Of a DNA stretch of 64,000 nt, positions 1 through 12,821 are shown in pieces. Numbering within the stretch: position 1 is the first letter of the stretch; each line of letters opens with the position of its first letter. Position numbers and translations under genes: made by a program. Origin of the DNA: Ectocarpus siliculosus (taxonomy: Eukaryota > Sar > Phaeophyceae > Ectocarpales > Ectocarpaceae); the NCBI GenBank assembly GCA_000310025.1, contig FN648707.1:667522-731521 (forward strand). Reading direction: 5' to 3'. The notes beneath the pieces are model-generated. The model made no database searches and was not told the DNA's origin. It worked only from the letters and a program-made list of their open reading frames with translations.

Positions 1-1217
1 TGTGCGAACCAACGAACGTTCGCTTGTTTCTTAGGCTCGCTTTCCTCCCGAGGAACTCAAAATATACATCCCGCAGGTATATACACAAGAATAACACCAA
101 GACCAAGACCAAGTCCCAAGTCGTCCAGCCTCTGAACCCATACCCAATGCCGTATCCTTTTGTTCGACCATTGAAACCAACACCACGCGATCCTTGTAGA
201 ATCGATGTCCTTTTCGTTTCGATCGTAGGTCCCGAATTCCATCACCACACAAATATGTATTGCTTGAGAATACACAAGATTAAATTACTCAGTATACTCT
301 GCTCAACTCCTATCGAATTTATGTTTGCAACCCGCGAACACTCGTCACCATGGCCGAGTGCGAAGGATACTCTGATACATACTTACAACGTTGGACCTAA
401 TTCCAAATTCCAAACTTGAGGTCCACTGCGACATCCCACCTTCCAAACCCTGCACTTGCGGGCCCGATACCGTACCCTCTACCCAGCATCATTCACCTCC
501 CCCGTTTCGATAGATTGAATCTACATACACATAATATACACACCACCGTGTGGCATGCCCCCCCTGCTCCAACAAGTCGACTTTCAAAGCCAGCGGAAAC
601 GCCATTCTCTTCGCAAGGCGATCCCCAGGTGGCAAAAGTGTGTAGGTGTTGTTTGTGGTTTGTATTGCATCAGACGAACAAAGTCATTTCGTGTCAGCCA
701 GGCAGGAAGGAAGGAAGGTATGGTCATCCCACGTGCATCAACAACACGGAGCTACGCAACAAGAAATGAAAATACGCTCTAGGTGGCTGTGGGATCTATC
801 GTACCAACGCAAACTAACAGAAAATCACACGAGAAGGAATATCAACGCAAAAGACGCCCAAACCGTTTATGGTGGAAACACAAAGTACGGAGTACACCAG
901 AACGAATCGGCCAAGAAGCAGCTGTTAAGGCATCGTTGATACGTGAAGAACGCGCCATGAGTCTGAAATCAGCGCTATTTCCATTCTGACACAGGGCTAT
1001 TGAAACACAACCCAACTTACAACTTCGAGCACAACCGTCAAGCTTGCCTCCCTTTGCCGCTACTCTTGAAACCACCGGCCAGGGACAACGAATTTTGCCC
1101 TATCCGGCAAGGGCTGTTCGCCTCCACGTTCATGGCTTCCCCGCTTTCGATGTCCTGACGCGTATCCCTTCACGTTTCGTGAGGTGCTTTCGGCCCCAAG
1201 GTTTGAAAACTTTGCCC

Positions 1218-1972
1218 TCACATGGGGACGAGGTCAAGAGTGGCCCGCTTCCTACCAGTTGGTGGTGACAGGGCGGCCTGTTGTCGTTGTGTCGGTTTCC
1301 GCTCCCACGCGGGCACTTCTTCTTGGTCTTCGAAGCCATCTGCTACAGACGCAGCGTTCACCGTCCTGGAGCGTCTGATGGGCGCCGCACGCGCGATCAC
1401 TTTGGTAACACCCGCCGCGCGTTCGGCTCCCCTCACGACTGACTTCTTGAAGGTCCGAGGTTTGAGGTGGGGATCTTGTTGAGTGGTCGCGACGAAGCAT
1501 AGCGGCCACAGTATGAGAAGAAGATCTGTCGGGGTGGGAGCCAGCGGAAAGGGTGGGCGGCGGTCGAGACAACCCTGGCAACAGGTTCAATCGTTCATGA
1601 AACATGAGCTGCCGTTACCCGCTACGCGATGCGTCACAAAAGAATCTTCGCGAGTCGCTAGAGCGGAAGGTCTGTTCTCCTAGGCACACGGGCGGGGATG
1701 CCACCACTACAGGGCGAAGAATGTTCGACAATTCCGCGACTGTACTACATGTACCGGTTCGTTTTGTCTCACTCACCCCAAAACCCGCCAATATTTCCAA
1801 ACATCTCGGCGAACTCGTACGGGTTGGACTCTGTGATGATCTCCCAAGAGTCAGCCTGCTGCTTCATCTCCAGAGACAGATACGCATATGGCATTGTGAT
1901 GTTTGGGTTCACCTGCATTGTGGAAACACGATTGCGGACGACTGAGAAGTGCCGGAGGTTTTGCGAGGCAAC

Positions 1973-2009
<37 letters not shown>

Positions 2010-5000
2010 CGACAGTGACGGAGACAACATTCGAAAGTGCTGCAGCTGCAGGTCAGACGTACCACATTCTTGTGATGCCCAAAATTCGTAAACAGCGCCT
2101 TGTACGACGATTGGTCATCCTCCATTAACTTGTTCTGGTTGGTGAGACCAACGCCCTGACACACCGACAACACAAGGAGCGAAGCACGTACACAAACACA
2201 GAATGGTGAGCCGAAATGTGCCGACTTGTTGGGAAAATGGCTTCTCTAGCACACACTTGACCATTGCCGGCTAGTCAGAAGGACAAAACTAACGTCACAG
2301 CTCAAAATGATCGAATGTGTTGTTTCATTCTTCATGAGCAACTACTTTACATTTTCAATTGAGATGGCAAAGGCGCGTATGGAGAAACAAAAATTGTGGG
2401 TTCTTTGTTGGTTCCGTGCGATTGTCCCCTACGTAGGGTGAGTGTAATGTAGCGACGTAAGTCGGGACTGCCCACGTTCAAGCTGGAAATTTCTCCAACA
2501 TCGCCAAACATCAACATCTACTCCCCTCCGGACACCGGTCTGAGGAATTCTTGCTCACGAGCGTATTGAAGATGTGGGAGTTGGAGATATTCGTGATGCA
2601 GCTGTAGGACAACGGAAATCCTGTTGAAATCGCTGTGGGATCCTCGGGGTCGCTCAGGAAGCCATAAACCCACTCCCTGCCGCAGAACGGGGGACGGAAA
2701 ATTCGTGGTGAAGAAGTGTACAGAGGCGGTTACGACTGAACATGTTGATCTGCTAGACCCTGCTACCGCACCGTGAGGGAGACAACTCCTTGAGGTATCT
2801 GCAGGTGAACGAAGACATCCATCCGGTGATCAGTTCATGTAAAGGGCAAACCCGCCACACAAAATGGTAATTGTACCAGATATAGCCTGCCGTAGATCGG
2901 AAATTCCAATGTCGGGGACAGATTTCTCTGCTCTGTTAATAAGCAGATGTCCAACAACGAGCATCTATTGATTATGGGTATGCCATTACCATTGTTTTGA
3001 CCAAATTTGGCTATTTATTGTGTTTTTTCGCCCTATATCATCCAATACGACCTTTTGCCGGATGAAAATACATACATGCTGAGAGCATTGCCCGTAAAGC
3101 ATAAAGCGCATGTTTTCGTCGAGTTTATTGGCGAGAGGGCGGTGGGGCACGTCCGGAAGACGAAGAAAAATTGACAGCAACCTTCTTCCGCATTCCCTGG
3201 TTTTTTGTGTATCACATCTATTTTGCCTCATACTGCACACGTGCGATTTCACATGCTACTCACACACTCCGCTACAAGTAGGGTTGGGGATGGGGTGCCA
3301 CCTTCTGTTGCGGGTTGCGTGCCTTGGCCTGCTGCCAATTGAACATCAACAATCAACCAACAACCACTATTATGGCGCCGCATAGACTAAGGGCTTCTCG
3401 CGAAACGATCGTATGAACATTGTTCCACCGCAAACCGCAACTCCCCCGCTACTCTATCATGAAATGAAAACAGTTGCACCGCGTAGCTTGTGGTGTACCT
3501 TTCGGCATGCCTCCCTCCCAAAGACGATTCTCCAACAGTTCAAATCGACAGACGCAAAGAACGAGTTACACCGTACAGTAGATGACGCGCAGGAGGAATG
3601 CCACTACGATCGCTCGGCGAAGCGCGACGGCTTTCGACGGTCATGCGACAATACCTCCCACAGGTTTTCTTTCAAAGCGATCTACCTATATGCCAAGACG
3701 GTAGTGTGACCCCCGGTGGCCGTCAAACCCCAGGGGCGGGCGGCCGCCATACCCTAGTCCCAGCAGCAACGTATCTTCACCTGTGGTCCGCCCACTCTAC
3801 TCCGTCAGCGACGCAAGTCGTAGAGTTTCCAAATATGCCCCCGGGGTACCAGTACATCTGTTCAGCGAAAGGCATAAACGGTTGTCGGGGTGACACTACC
3901 GGGACAGCGGTACGAACGTTGGCTCCGAGAACGTTTGCCAACCCATGTGGCCTGAGAGATCCGTTGGCGGCGATCATATCTATCTACGTGTGCCCGAGCG
4001 ATATATTGCTTCCTGCATCAGCAAGTGAATAACCTTCAGCCCTTTGCGCTCATGCGTGTGAGCTGTTGAGACTATCGGGAGAATGTCACATTTCCCCCAC
4101 GGCAATTTCACGCCCCTCGGTCGGTGCGTTTTTCACCCCAGCAGAACGTCGTGTGTCACTGTAATGTTTGGGGTGGTGTAACTCCTCTATGTGTGTCGAA
4201 CCCAACGTTTGGTTCTAGACTTGGAGATGCGTTCTTCAAATCGTCCGGAACCGCCACGCACTCGGGGTACGGCACATCGCTTCGATCTTGTGGCGGGCAT
4301 AGTCTATGCGACACGTTTCAAGAATATCAACAACAATATGCGTTCGAAAAGATCAGAGGGAGAGGCTCACAGAGACGTGCACGTTGGCGTACTGCTACTG
4401 AAAGAGGTCTTGCTGTGGGCGAGCGGCGGGCGCTACTGAACACCTCAACGAAATATAGGAAACATGACATGTACACCAGTCAGTGTTTCGTGGACCACAA
4501 GTGTCGTCGTACGGCGGTCCAAGTAGCTCACATCCAAATGGATGTAGTCCAGGTACTCGTGGGGGTCCCGTTCTTGTCCAACGAAGGCAGTCGCAGCCGA
4601 CGTCCTGAAAATCACGCACTGGCCTCTCCCCTGTTGTACAAACCGCAACAACGACGCCATCGGATCCGCAAGAACAGTACATTTAAGAGTCGCATGCAGC
4701 CAAGAGAGTTAGACAGATGCACAGACCGCTCGCAAGATGGTAGAAAGGCAATGTTACATGCATCATCGCTCCTGGAAGCTTGCCTCTTTGCGCTACCGTA
4801 TGGCGTACGGCGGAGAGCGGCTAGCACTAGGCAGTTCGGCAAGGTTAGATTGAATGCGCTTTTGTTGTTCTTCGCGGATGGCGATGCTACGCTCACACGG
4901 GCCAGGCACACAGGAGCACCCGAAAGGGTTTGCAACAAAGCGGACGTATCACGGTCGAGAATAACCAGGTTTCAACGTTGCGAGCTTGAATTATGAGGAC

Positions 5001-6874
5001 AGACTGCAGTCCTCGGGTTTTTGTGCGACTGCCGTGAACCTAGCAATTGAGATCGAACCGGTGGCCAGTATCCCCCAAAAAATTATTTCGGCACGGTAGT
5101 GCGGGTAGCGTCTCGTACACCGTCCGATCTACATGTGCGTTGTCGACGAAGAAACTGCAGCTACGGAGACCGACTGGTTTCGAACTCGATTGCTCCGTCG
5201 GCAACAAGTAGGGCGCTAACACTGAACCATGTTGTTCCGAAAGCTGTTGACGAGGCATCTTCTACGCTGACAATCTTCCTGCCGTGAAGATATTGGGTAT
5301 GGAATCGAGGCACAGGGTGCATCGTTCGACATAGCATGAAGCATGTCACCCACCTGTACGCCCCACCTGGGTGTGACTTCATGGCTATTTCATGTGCACG
5401 GGGCACGGACAACACCACCGAAAATTCCAAGGTAACACCGCAAGTCTTCCATGTGAAAACACGCCCCGAATAGCAACAAAAAATATAACTGGTTCAGGAA
5501 GGAAAGGATATTTCGAGGCTCACGTCCTCCACGTAGTTTCCCTCGCTGTCATAATCGGTGTTTTCGGGGATAGCTTCGATTTGTAGTTCCTCGGTCGTTG
5601 TTTCTTGTAGCTGGTCCAATTTGACTCTCGGGTAGAAAACCGCGTCCGGTTCGCCCCCTTCGGTCATCCACGCAGAATCCACGCACTCCTCCTCGAGTTC
5701 CCACTCGTCGCAGCCGTAGTTATTATACAGGCAAATCCAGAGGTCGGGGTTCTTGTATACCTCATTCTGAAAAATACGACGGGGTATACAGAAAATAAAC
5801 CAACAACAAACCATTGGGTCAGTTGCTGTGTGTGATTTGTGCGCGTCAGCGAGCGAGCGTCGGACACCATGCACAAGCCTGGGGAGTTGGCGGCATGAGG
5901 TTTGATCTGACGATACAACGGTAAATTTAGTCCATAGGTTAGATCAATTTTTCTCCTCGGAGCCACTATGCGCGCCCTCAACGATCCAGCACCTACATCA
6001 ATTTTTCCCTCCTACCAAAGAATGCGTGAGCTGTCCCTTCGTCTGCGGAACCAATCCTAACTTGATTCCCAGTATCCATGTTTCGCAGGTACAGTAGCAT
6101 TACAGGCAACAAGATCTGACAACGTTGTGGAAGTAACGGTAGTAAATAAGCGTCGTCTCTGTATAGGCACGGCACAAGATATAGGCGATTGCTTCCGACA
6201 TGAAAGCCAGCCCACGTTGCAAGATAGGGACGCCCGCCTCACCGTCAATACGAACGACGTGTCGGGTGACTTCGCCTTTTCCGCTGCTTTGTAGAAAAGC
6301 CAGCCGGAATCTGCTAAGACACGGACAAAAACGAACCCATTCGAATGGTGGCGTGCAGCGGTTCCATCAAGAAGCTGTCCTATAGAAATAGTATATAGCG
6401 GTACAGTTGTATGGTGTCGGGAACAATAGGTTTACAATACCCAATAATCACTTCTTTACCCGGGATGGGATTCGTGTGCGAAATCCCTGCTCTGTTGACT
6501 TTGTCCTGGGGAAGGAACAATATAACGTATCGAAGAATGGACCTTCAAGGGTTATAAAACTTTGCGCCACCGCCCAAATTGGGCGATTCCAAGGCACAAG
6601 TAAATATAGAGTGAAAGCATGCATAATGTAGACTGATGATAATGCTCAATAATCCTCCCACGAAAGGGTTTTTACTCTCCACGTACAATGCTCGGCGACC
6701 GATCGACTGTCTACCTGCCTGGTTTTGTTCCATCCATTGTTGCACGGTTTGCGGTTTCATGGTCTAGACTATCGAGTTGTGTCGATGGGCTCACATGCGA
6801 TGATAGCGACCACCGACACCGTCCAAACCACCACCGCCCGACGCCTGTGCGACTCAAGCACCTCGCTTGGCTTC
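1218..6874 (-). CDS. Two-pass membrane protein with Cys-containing ectodomain, paralog 1 (apparently intact)
   Basis: Multi-exon gene read from high to low coordinates. Exons by comparison of four paralogs: 6874-6795, 6505-6460, 6310-6243, 5766-5524, about 4604-4532, 3857-3781, 2676-2559, 2155-2063, 1912-1777 and 1525-1218 (stop). The first ends in a hydrophobic segment after a basic RRR (VVVWTVSVVAII). The 243-base exon has NNYGCDEWELEEECVDSAW. The 77-base exon has a GNSTTC sequon and the 136-base exon NPNITM, supporting an extracellular location. The last two exons meet at GNIGGFW-D-LLLILWPLCFV, a second membrane segment, followed by a basic tail (HLKPRTFKKS) and an acidic end (FEDQEEVPAWE). 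The architecture suggests a DEG/ENaC-like channel; this is inference. No stop or frame break was seen in the exons, but the 5' exon is unknown, one exon between the first two is missing (phases do not join), and the ~4604 exon may be one base longer than in its paralogs. Confidence 0.65.
1975..2011. repeat. (CAA)n microsatellite in intron of paralog 1
   Basis: Run of CAA units on the plus strand (TTG on the coding strand), in the intron between the 93-base and 136-base exons. The same intron holds TTG runs in the other three paralogs. It is flanked by splice sites and is not a coding polyglutamine tract. Confidence 0.9.
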
Positions 6875-7354
6875 CTGCATTCAGTGTAAAAATCCAAACA
6901 GAAGTACACACCAACTCATCAGTGGTGAAAGGGAAGTCATGCAGGATACACAAGCGGTGATGCGCCAGCTTGTCTCATTCCCGCCGGTAAAATGTGAAAC
7001 GGCAAATATGGTTACGGCCTCGACTTTGTCGCTGCGAACATCGGTCTGCAGCGAAACTACACGGTGAATTCGGCAGCCGCGATGTGCAACAGTAACTTCT
7101 AGAAATATATCACACGGAGTGGCACGCCCCTCCCGCTACTTTAGTATCTGTCTTCTGACCTGGTTAATGGCTCGTGGGGGAAGCACAAGCCAGGCGGGGA
7201 GAGTCGCCGTCATATTTTTTCTGTTCGGATGTGACTGGGTAATAACTCCGACCGGAAAATGTTCTTGAAACTACATGTACAGTCAACAGTACATGTACGA
7301 CCCCGACGGTGAACACATCACATACACACACCGACCCGACACACCGACCCCATC

Positions 7355-7740
7355 AAAGCCCTAACCATGAAGCACTTCTGCCTGGGGCCTTGGTGGCGAC
7401 AACTGGCCACAAACGCATAGCGATGCCTACGTAGGTGAGACGACGTTCACCTTCTACTGTCGCCTCGTCGTGTTGCAAGCATGCTGTATGTATACCATAC
7501 GCAGGCCCGCTGCTCACGAGGGTACAGGAGCAACCTTGCAAGTCTGGCGACGCCCGCGCGAGACACGGGCACTCACCACATTCTCGCCCGGCTCTGGTCA
7601 ACGTTCAGGGAGAGATGAAATTTTTAGCGGCCGTTGCTTCCTCCTCCCGATGCCCCGCAACAGTGTGTGTGCGGAAAGATGGTGAGGCTGGGCGAATATC
7701 GGGTGAGCACTGCTGCTGCTGTAGTCTACAGTAGTCCTGC
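7355..7740 (-). repeat. R1 repeat family, partial copy
   Basis: Inverted partial match to the elements at 11245-11560 and 22660-22870: the same order of a gaggaagcaacggccgcc-like stretch, a GTTGACGAGAGAGGGGC-like stretch and a reverse-oriented CTCACCACATT. No protein is encoded. Confidence 0.6.
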
Positions 7741-7799
7741 GGAGATTTTTTTCGTCATCCAATAGTCTAGACTGTATATTGTAAGGTATTTGACCCCTT

Positions 7800-7930
7800 C
7801 CTTCAGAATCAATCACCTTTGTCCTGTGTGGAACTCTCTTGTCCGACCACAGTAGTAATAGCAGGTTGCTGCTGCTTTCCGTTGTCATCTTTCTCTTGAT
7901 TAACGCTGTCCAAGCCAACTCACAATATCC
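7800..7930 (-). repeat. Inverted third copy of the 21.6 kb short repeat
   Basis: Reads on the minus strand as TTGGCTTGGACAGCG, then GGAAAGCAGCAGCAAC, then GGTCGGACAAGAGAGTTCCA, the same order as the two tandem units at 21587-21812. Confidence 0.6.
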
Positions 7931-7999
7931 CACGCACACACGATCGGGGATCGTCTGTATGCACACACACTGAACAGAAGGGCACGTGTCTCGGCATAA

Positions 8000-9365
8000 A
8001 GCCCTGATCTAGCATGACGTCACGTCCTAGCATCCGGCGGCGCCAAATAACCATGATCAACCACGATCACATGTCTACCTCCAAATACCATAACACTAGC
8101 CCACCGTGAGTGGACGTAGATGCAGATAGATACAGAAGCAAACCTCGGAGTGACTCGAGTCAACCAAGAGGATTGCGGGATGGATCGAAGATACGACAAC
8201 TCAAAACCCTTACCCGCACCTCTCTGTTAAACAAACCAAAGAAGAAGCGGAACCAAGAAAAGAAGAAAACAAAGAAGCCGGGGACCTCAATTTCGGCGGA
8301 TAAAATCGGAAAAAGGCACATGGGTGCGAAAAATAACCAAAACATCCGAACCGAAAAGACCATAACACGAAGTAACGAAATCGTGAAGGGAAAATCCCAC
8401 ACGATCTCGCACGAATGAACAGATCGAATACGCCATCAAGTAAGCCAAAACCTTACGGGAAGGGGGGCTACGATGCGAGCGAGTTCTGAAACGCAATATA
8501 GTCTATTCTGGACCCGGTCTTCTACACCTTCGGTACAACGTTCTGGGCGCACCAACAACGCGATGCGAGCGAATGTTCTTTCTCCGCCTTCCTTCAGCGA
8601 TGCTTGTGCCTGAATTTTCTCGCCAGAATTTCGGGGATATTTATTGACGTGTCGATGTAGAAGCAGCCAAGTTTGTCAGGGATATGCGTACATACCCAAC
8701 TTGATGGTAGGACCGTCTATCCCCTCTAAGTTCGCTGTCGGTACCATACATAGACTTCATTCTGTGTACGGCCAACAGAAGCGCAGTCTGTGTACGGTGT
8801 CATCTAGAAAGTTCAAGGTGCTGATCCGCAGCAGCAGCAATGGGTGGACCTACAAGTCAGAGGTCGGAAGCGTTGTGCTCGAGGTTCCAGAGATACCAGA
8901 GGATGGTTTGGTCCAGAAAACAAGGAACATTTCAAGGAGGAAAATATTGCATTATCTTCTGAAGATCTTCCAGAAACAAATATTGTATGTAAGTTCCAGA
9001 ACAACATTAGTCATGTTTTATCAGTAGTAGCGTATCTTAGCTTTATTCTTGACGTGTGTGATTGGTTGGCGTTGCTGAGTTTGTGTGGTTCCATGATTTC
9101 GAGGATGAGCGCGCGCACGCCCCTTCCCCTCACCCATCACAGCCTGTCACAACGACATCAAATATTTCATCGTTCTGAGGGTCATCGAGTTGCGTAACAG
9201 CACCCGGCAGTGCTCCACCTCTCGCATTTAGCAGGCAGTCTTGCTTCTCAGCGAGCACCTGCGATAAGCTTTGCCACAATCGCGTCCCTACAACCACCAC
9301 GCGCCACACACACCAACAATCAAGATTTTCTATCGTAGACACACCGAATCCCATACAGCAATACA
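8000..9365. other. Non-genic stretch; one weak orphan-exon candidate at about 8834-8988
   Basis: I see no recognisable gene here. The only candidate is an open plus-strand stretch ending ALSSEDLPETNIV directly before a consensus GTAAGT donor at 8989, preceded by a possible CAG acceptor near 8830. No homology was recognised. The region also has two similar CGATGCGAGCGA stretches (about 8470 and 8560). Confidence 0.2.
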
Positions 9366-9369
9366 AGTA

Positions 9370-9387
9370 CCCTAACCCTATCCCTAA
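9370..9387 (+). repeat. Short interstitial telomere-like CCCTAA stretch
   Basis: Reads CCCTAACCCTATCCCTAA: three units, the middle one imperfect. It lies just before an R1 element starting near 9395. This is too short to be a telomere and could be chance or a fill-in at a break. Confidence 0.4.
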
Positions 9388-9394
9388 TGTAGAC

Positions 9395-10600
9395 TGCATG
9401 CACTCTAGGGCTCTACGGGTGTTCCATGGATTCCATTGGGGGGATTAGCCTGCCTTTGGTACACTACACTAGCCGGGGTCACACCGAGGCACATTTTATT
9501 TCTCCGCCTTCCTTGGCTAAACGTGAACATTGAACAGGTGATCTCGCGTTCCCCGTTTGAGATTTGGTCTCTACCAGCAGTCAGTCGTATTCTACATGTA
9601 GACCGCACGACACTGCTGTGCAACATCGGTAATTGTGGCGACACGGCTACGTTCTGTCTACCTATCTATTGCTGTATCATGGATATGAACTGGTTGGTTT
9701 TCGCGAAAGCACAGATATGTAGGTGGGGAAGTCGCGGTGAGCGCGGAGAAGTCGCGGTGTGCGATGTGGACAGACGGAGATACATTTTCTTCCTGTTCGT
9801 AAGATGGGCCGTACACGCTCTGATCGGCATGCGTTCAGTGGAGACTACACATACCGTATGATGAGCGATGCCTAGGTGAGAGGTCCACGAGCTCTCGTGT
9901 CTATGAACAGCATTTAACAGCATGACTGCGGGGAGTTACTCCTTCTGTCGCCTCCTGTTGTGCATACCACATGCCCATTCGCGAAGAGAGAGCAACCTGC
10001 AACAACGGCGCGTACATGTACTGTAGTTACCAGACTCACCACATTATTATCGCCCTTCTCTCGTTAACGTCCGAAGAGGTATGGGAATTCGGGGCGGCGG
10101 TTGCTTCCTCCCCGATGTCCAGCTGGCAACGGTGTGTGGAGAGGTGATGCAGCAGACGGGAGGCGGGTGGGTGTGGTGTGTTGGGGGTGTTGCGTGGGGT
10201 GTTGCGTATCATTGGTATGCACGGAATTCCGAAAAATTGATCAAAACTAGAACAATTTTCGGGCTTCTGGACCGGACACGGTTCGCCTGCACTGAAATGA
10301 TGTGGTTCGGCCGCACCCCAATCCAAACAAATTAATAGCGCACGGCCTTTCCCCGTGTAGGTGATTCTCTCCCAATACTCCCGCCCCCTCCGTTTCTCCT
10401 GAAGTCCCTTGCTGTGCGACCTCCGTGCTCCCTCTGCGGTGTTTTCGTGTGCGCGTGTGAGGCAACGGGTCGAATCAGTTTCATAGAAGGTTCCCAGGAA
10501 CGGTCCGAGAGAACGGAAGATAAAGCGAAATAAACGCTCGGAAAAACGCCGTTGTTTACATATATATATGTAGACTACTGCATGCAGTAGTCCGACCTGG
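9395..10600 (-). repeat. R1 repeat family, near full-length copy (inverted)
   Basis: Aligns end to end, inverted, with 22200-23400: both carry the ccaTGGATTCCATTGGG-like end, the AGCGATGCCTAGGTGAGAGG-like centre, a GGGGAGGAAGCAACCGCCGCC-like stretch, and the GGGTCGAATCAGTTTCATAG-like far end. No transposase or reverse transcriptase is visible; the 310-codon open stretch on the minus strand (10036-10968) crosses element boundaries and has no recognisable domain. Probably a non-autonomous mobile element. Confidence 0.65.
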
Positions 10601-10654
10601 CTGCAAGTCCAGCCTCGAAATTTGTTCATATTTTTCCGTTCAACCACAAGACGC

Positions 10655-11240
10655 ATTTTTGTGTCATGCACACGCGACCACACCCGCGCCTGCTGCACAT
10701 CACCTCTCCACACACCGGTGCCAGCGGGACATCGGGAAAGAAGGAGCCGCTGCCCAAGTTCCCATCTCTCTTTGAACGTTGACAAGAGAAGGGTGACAAT
10801 GTGGTGAGTGTCCGTGTCTCGCTTAGGTATCGGCAAAGCTCGCATATGCCTGGCCCTGCTGTTGTGTTGGTTGTTCTCCCTCGCGAGTGGGGTCGCGCGA
10901 GTGGTCATGTGGTATGCACAACAAGAGGCGACAGAATACGTATCTCCCCGCAGGCATGCGCTGTTCATAGAAGCGAGGGCTCATGGGCTCATGGACCTCT
11001 CACCTAGGCATCGCTGATACGGTAGTCTCAACTGAAAACCTGCCGATCAGAGCGTGTACCGGCCCATCTCGACGAACAGGAAACCGTATCTTTGTCTCTC
11101 CACACCTTGAGATCACAACATGGTATGCATACAATTTTCACGTTTGGCCGGAAGGCGGAGAAATAAATTGTGGCCTCTTGAGCCTCGGTGTGACCCCGCC
11201 TACATGTAGCGCCACAAGAAATCAATTGTATTTCAATATC
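10655..11240 (+). repeat. R1 repeat family, partial copy
   Basis: Plus-oriented, head to head with the preceding inverted copy. It contains the CCTCTCCACACACCG-like start, GTGGTGAGTGTCCGTGTC, the CTCACCTAGGCATCGCTGA centre and the TGACCCCGCCTACATGTAG end. Confidence 0.6.
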
Positions 11241-11244
11241 TCTG

Positions 11245-11560
11245 CACACACACCGTTGCGGGGCATCGGGGAGGAAGCAACGGCCGCCAAATTTCTATCC
11301 CTCTCTGAGCGTTGACGAGAGAGGGGCGAAAAATGTGGTGAGTGCCCGTGTCTCGCGTGGGCGTCGTCAGGCTTGCAAGGTTGTTCCTCTCCTTCGCGAG
11401 CGGGCCTGCCTGAGTTGGTATGCATACATCATACACGTATGACTTCACTACCGTACACGAGGCGACAGAAGAAGCCGAACGCGCGTCGTCTTACCTACAT
11501 TGGCATCGCTGCCGCAATTGTGTGGCCAAGTTGTCGCCACCAAGGTATAATACTATCCCC
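11245..11560 (+). repeat. R1 repeat family, short partial copy
   Basis: Begins at TCTGCACACACACCG, includes GCATCGGGGAGGAAGCAACG and AATGTGGTGAGTGCCCGTGT, and fades after about 11560. It follows the previous partial copy directly, giving a nested or tandem cluster. Confidence 0.55.
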
Positions 11561-11809
11561 TTGTGTGCTCTCTTTTTGACAAGACGTCTGGTTAGCACAG
11601 GAATGAATATCTCTCGGTTTCGTTCGAAGTCTCTGTGTGGGTCGAGATTCAAATGCTTCTCTCTGCTGCTCGTGCAGCTCGGTTTGTATCATACAGGATC
11701 AGACAACGGACTCTTTCGTTCTTGCTCACACTCCACGGCACTGCACACGCACTCTCACCCGCAACTCTCACTCACGCGCGACTCTTCCACTCAGCACTCT
11801 CGATATGGC

Positions 11810-12340
11810 ACTCACAGTAGACCGTTGTCTGACGAACCTGCCTGACTCTCGCTTCCAAAGACACTTCTGAGAGGGTGGGGCTACTGCTCTGCACTTCCTA
11901 CACCCCCGCCTCCCCGCTGCAACCCCCCGGGGGGGGGTGTACTCATAGTCGTGCATGCCGTAGTCGTGAGACCATTGACCTCGCATCCCCACAAAGCCGG
12001 GACGGAGCACGCCGGGTTCTCACCGGACCAGGCTCTCACATCACCAAGCGCGAAGCGCCGTGAGGTATTCGGCGAGTCGCATGAAGGGTGAGCTGCATCC
12101 TGCTAAGGGTATTCGGCATCTTGTGCTTACTTCCTTGCATACGAATGACAGCTGCGTATGACTTAATATATTTTCTGGTGCTTTCACTTCCAGAGACAGT
12201 TGTAAGCACTGCGTAACTGCCTCGAGGATGCTTGGCCATTTTAACACAACGTGGTGCGATCATCCCCCTTGCGCGGAGTGAGGGTTCTCCACCCCGCACA
12301 ACATGATCTACTCGACCACCATTCATGGTTACCGCAAAAA
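11810..12340 (+). repeat. X repeat element, left copy at first gap
   Basis: About 500 bases nearly identical to 12822-13350 and clearly related to 31640-31990. Shared landmarks are CACTCACAGTAGACCGTTGT, a C/G-rich run, TCATAGTCGTGCATGCCG, AATTTAACACAACGTGGTGC and CCGCACAACATGATCTACTC. No protein recognised. Confidence 0.8.
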
Positions 12341-12400
12341 CAAAACCAGAGGTAAAAACAAAAACGGTAACCTGGTTGCCGAGTTCACGAAGTGGCTTGC

Positions 12401-12604
12401 CTTGTTTTACTACGTCGTTGCCAAGCGATGAAAACCCAATCCCGATGGCAAAACACGGGGGGGGGCGGCTTGTTTTACAACGCCGTTGCCAAGCGACGAA
12501 AACCCAACCCCGATGGCAAAACACCGGGGGGGGCGGCTAGTTTTACAACGTCGTTGCCAAGCGACGAAAACCCAACCCCGATGGCAAAACACCAGGGGGG
12601 GGGG
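12401..12604 (+). repeat. Three 68-base tandem units ending in poly-G
   Basis: Units start near 12401, 12469 and 12537. Each has TGTTTTACAACGTCGTTGCC (or a close variant), a GACGAAAACCCAA-like middle, GATGGCAAAACAC and a G run of 7-12. A related single unit sits beside the second gap at about 32040-32085, so this is the X element's poly-G end. Confidence 0.85.
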
Positions 12605-12721
12605 GGGGGGTTGTATCCTAATCCTGGCTGGCCCCATCCGGGGAACCTTTTCCCCCCCTCCCCTCAAAACCCGGGAGGGAAACCCCCGGGTTTCCCCCGA
12701 ACCAGGTTTCCCATTACCCAA
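12590..12721. other. Probable low-quality read tail before gap
   Basis: After a long G run the sequence changes to doubled and tripled bases and runs of C, G and A without normal complexity, ending at the N run. This is typical of a base-called failing read after a homopolymer. Open frames across it should be ignored. Confidence 0.75.
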
Positions 12722-12821
12722 NNNNNNNNNNNNNNNNNNNNNNNNNNNNNNNNNNNNNNNNNNNNNNNNNNNNNNNNNNNNNNNNNNNNNNNNNNNNNNN
12801 NNNNNNNNNNNNNNNNNNNNN
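12722..12821. other. Assembly gap, 100 N
   Basis: Exactly 100 N. It is flanked by two near-identical X elements, so copy number and distance here are uncertain. Confidence 0.99.

Larger units (their letters stand above)
1..7150 (-). repeat. Segmental duplication block 1 (inverted copy)
   Basis: Reverse-complement copy of a block that recurs at about 14370, 36290 and 52790. The match covers exons, introns, the upstream part near 6875-7140 and the 3' flank down to base 1. The first bases match, inverted, the sequence near 46515-46545, so the block runs off the window edge. It is the only one of the four copies on the minus strand. Boundaries are by eye and good to about 50 bases. Confidence 0.8.

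Noticed and set aside
1769-2173. Continuous frame with a run of 11 Cys joining two exons of paralog 1
   Set aside because: The poly-Cys is the intronic microsatellite read in frame; splice sites on both sides are conserved in all paralogs.
4124-4996. 290-codon plus-strand open frame opposite paralog 1
   Set aside because: It is antisense to real exon and intron sequence of paralog 1 and is not kept open in the other copies.
9370-9387. Chromosome end or internal telomere
   Set aside because: Only three units, one imperfect, with ordinary sequence on both sides.
10036-10968. 310-codon minus-strand open frame
   Set aside because: It spans the junction of two R1 elements in opposite orientation, has no domain, and no part of it stays open in the other R1 copies.
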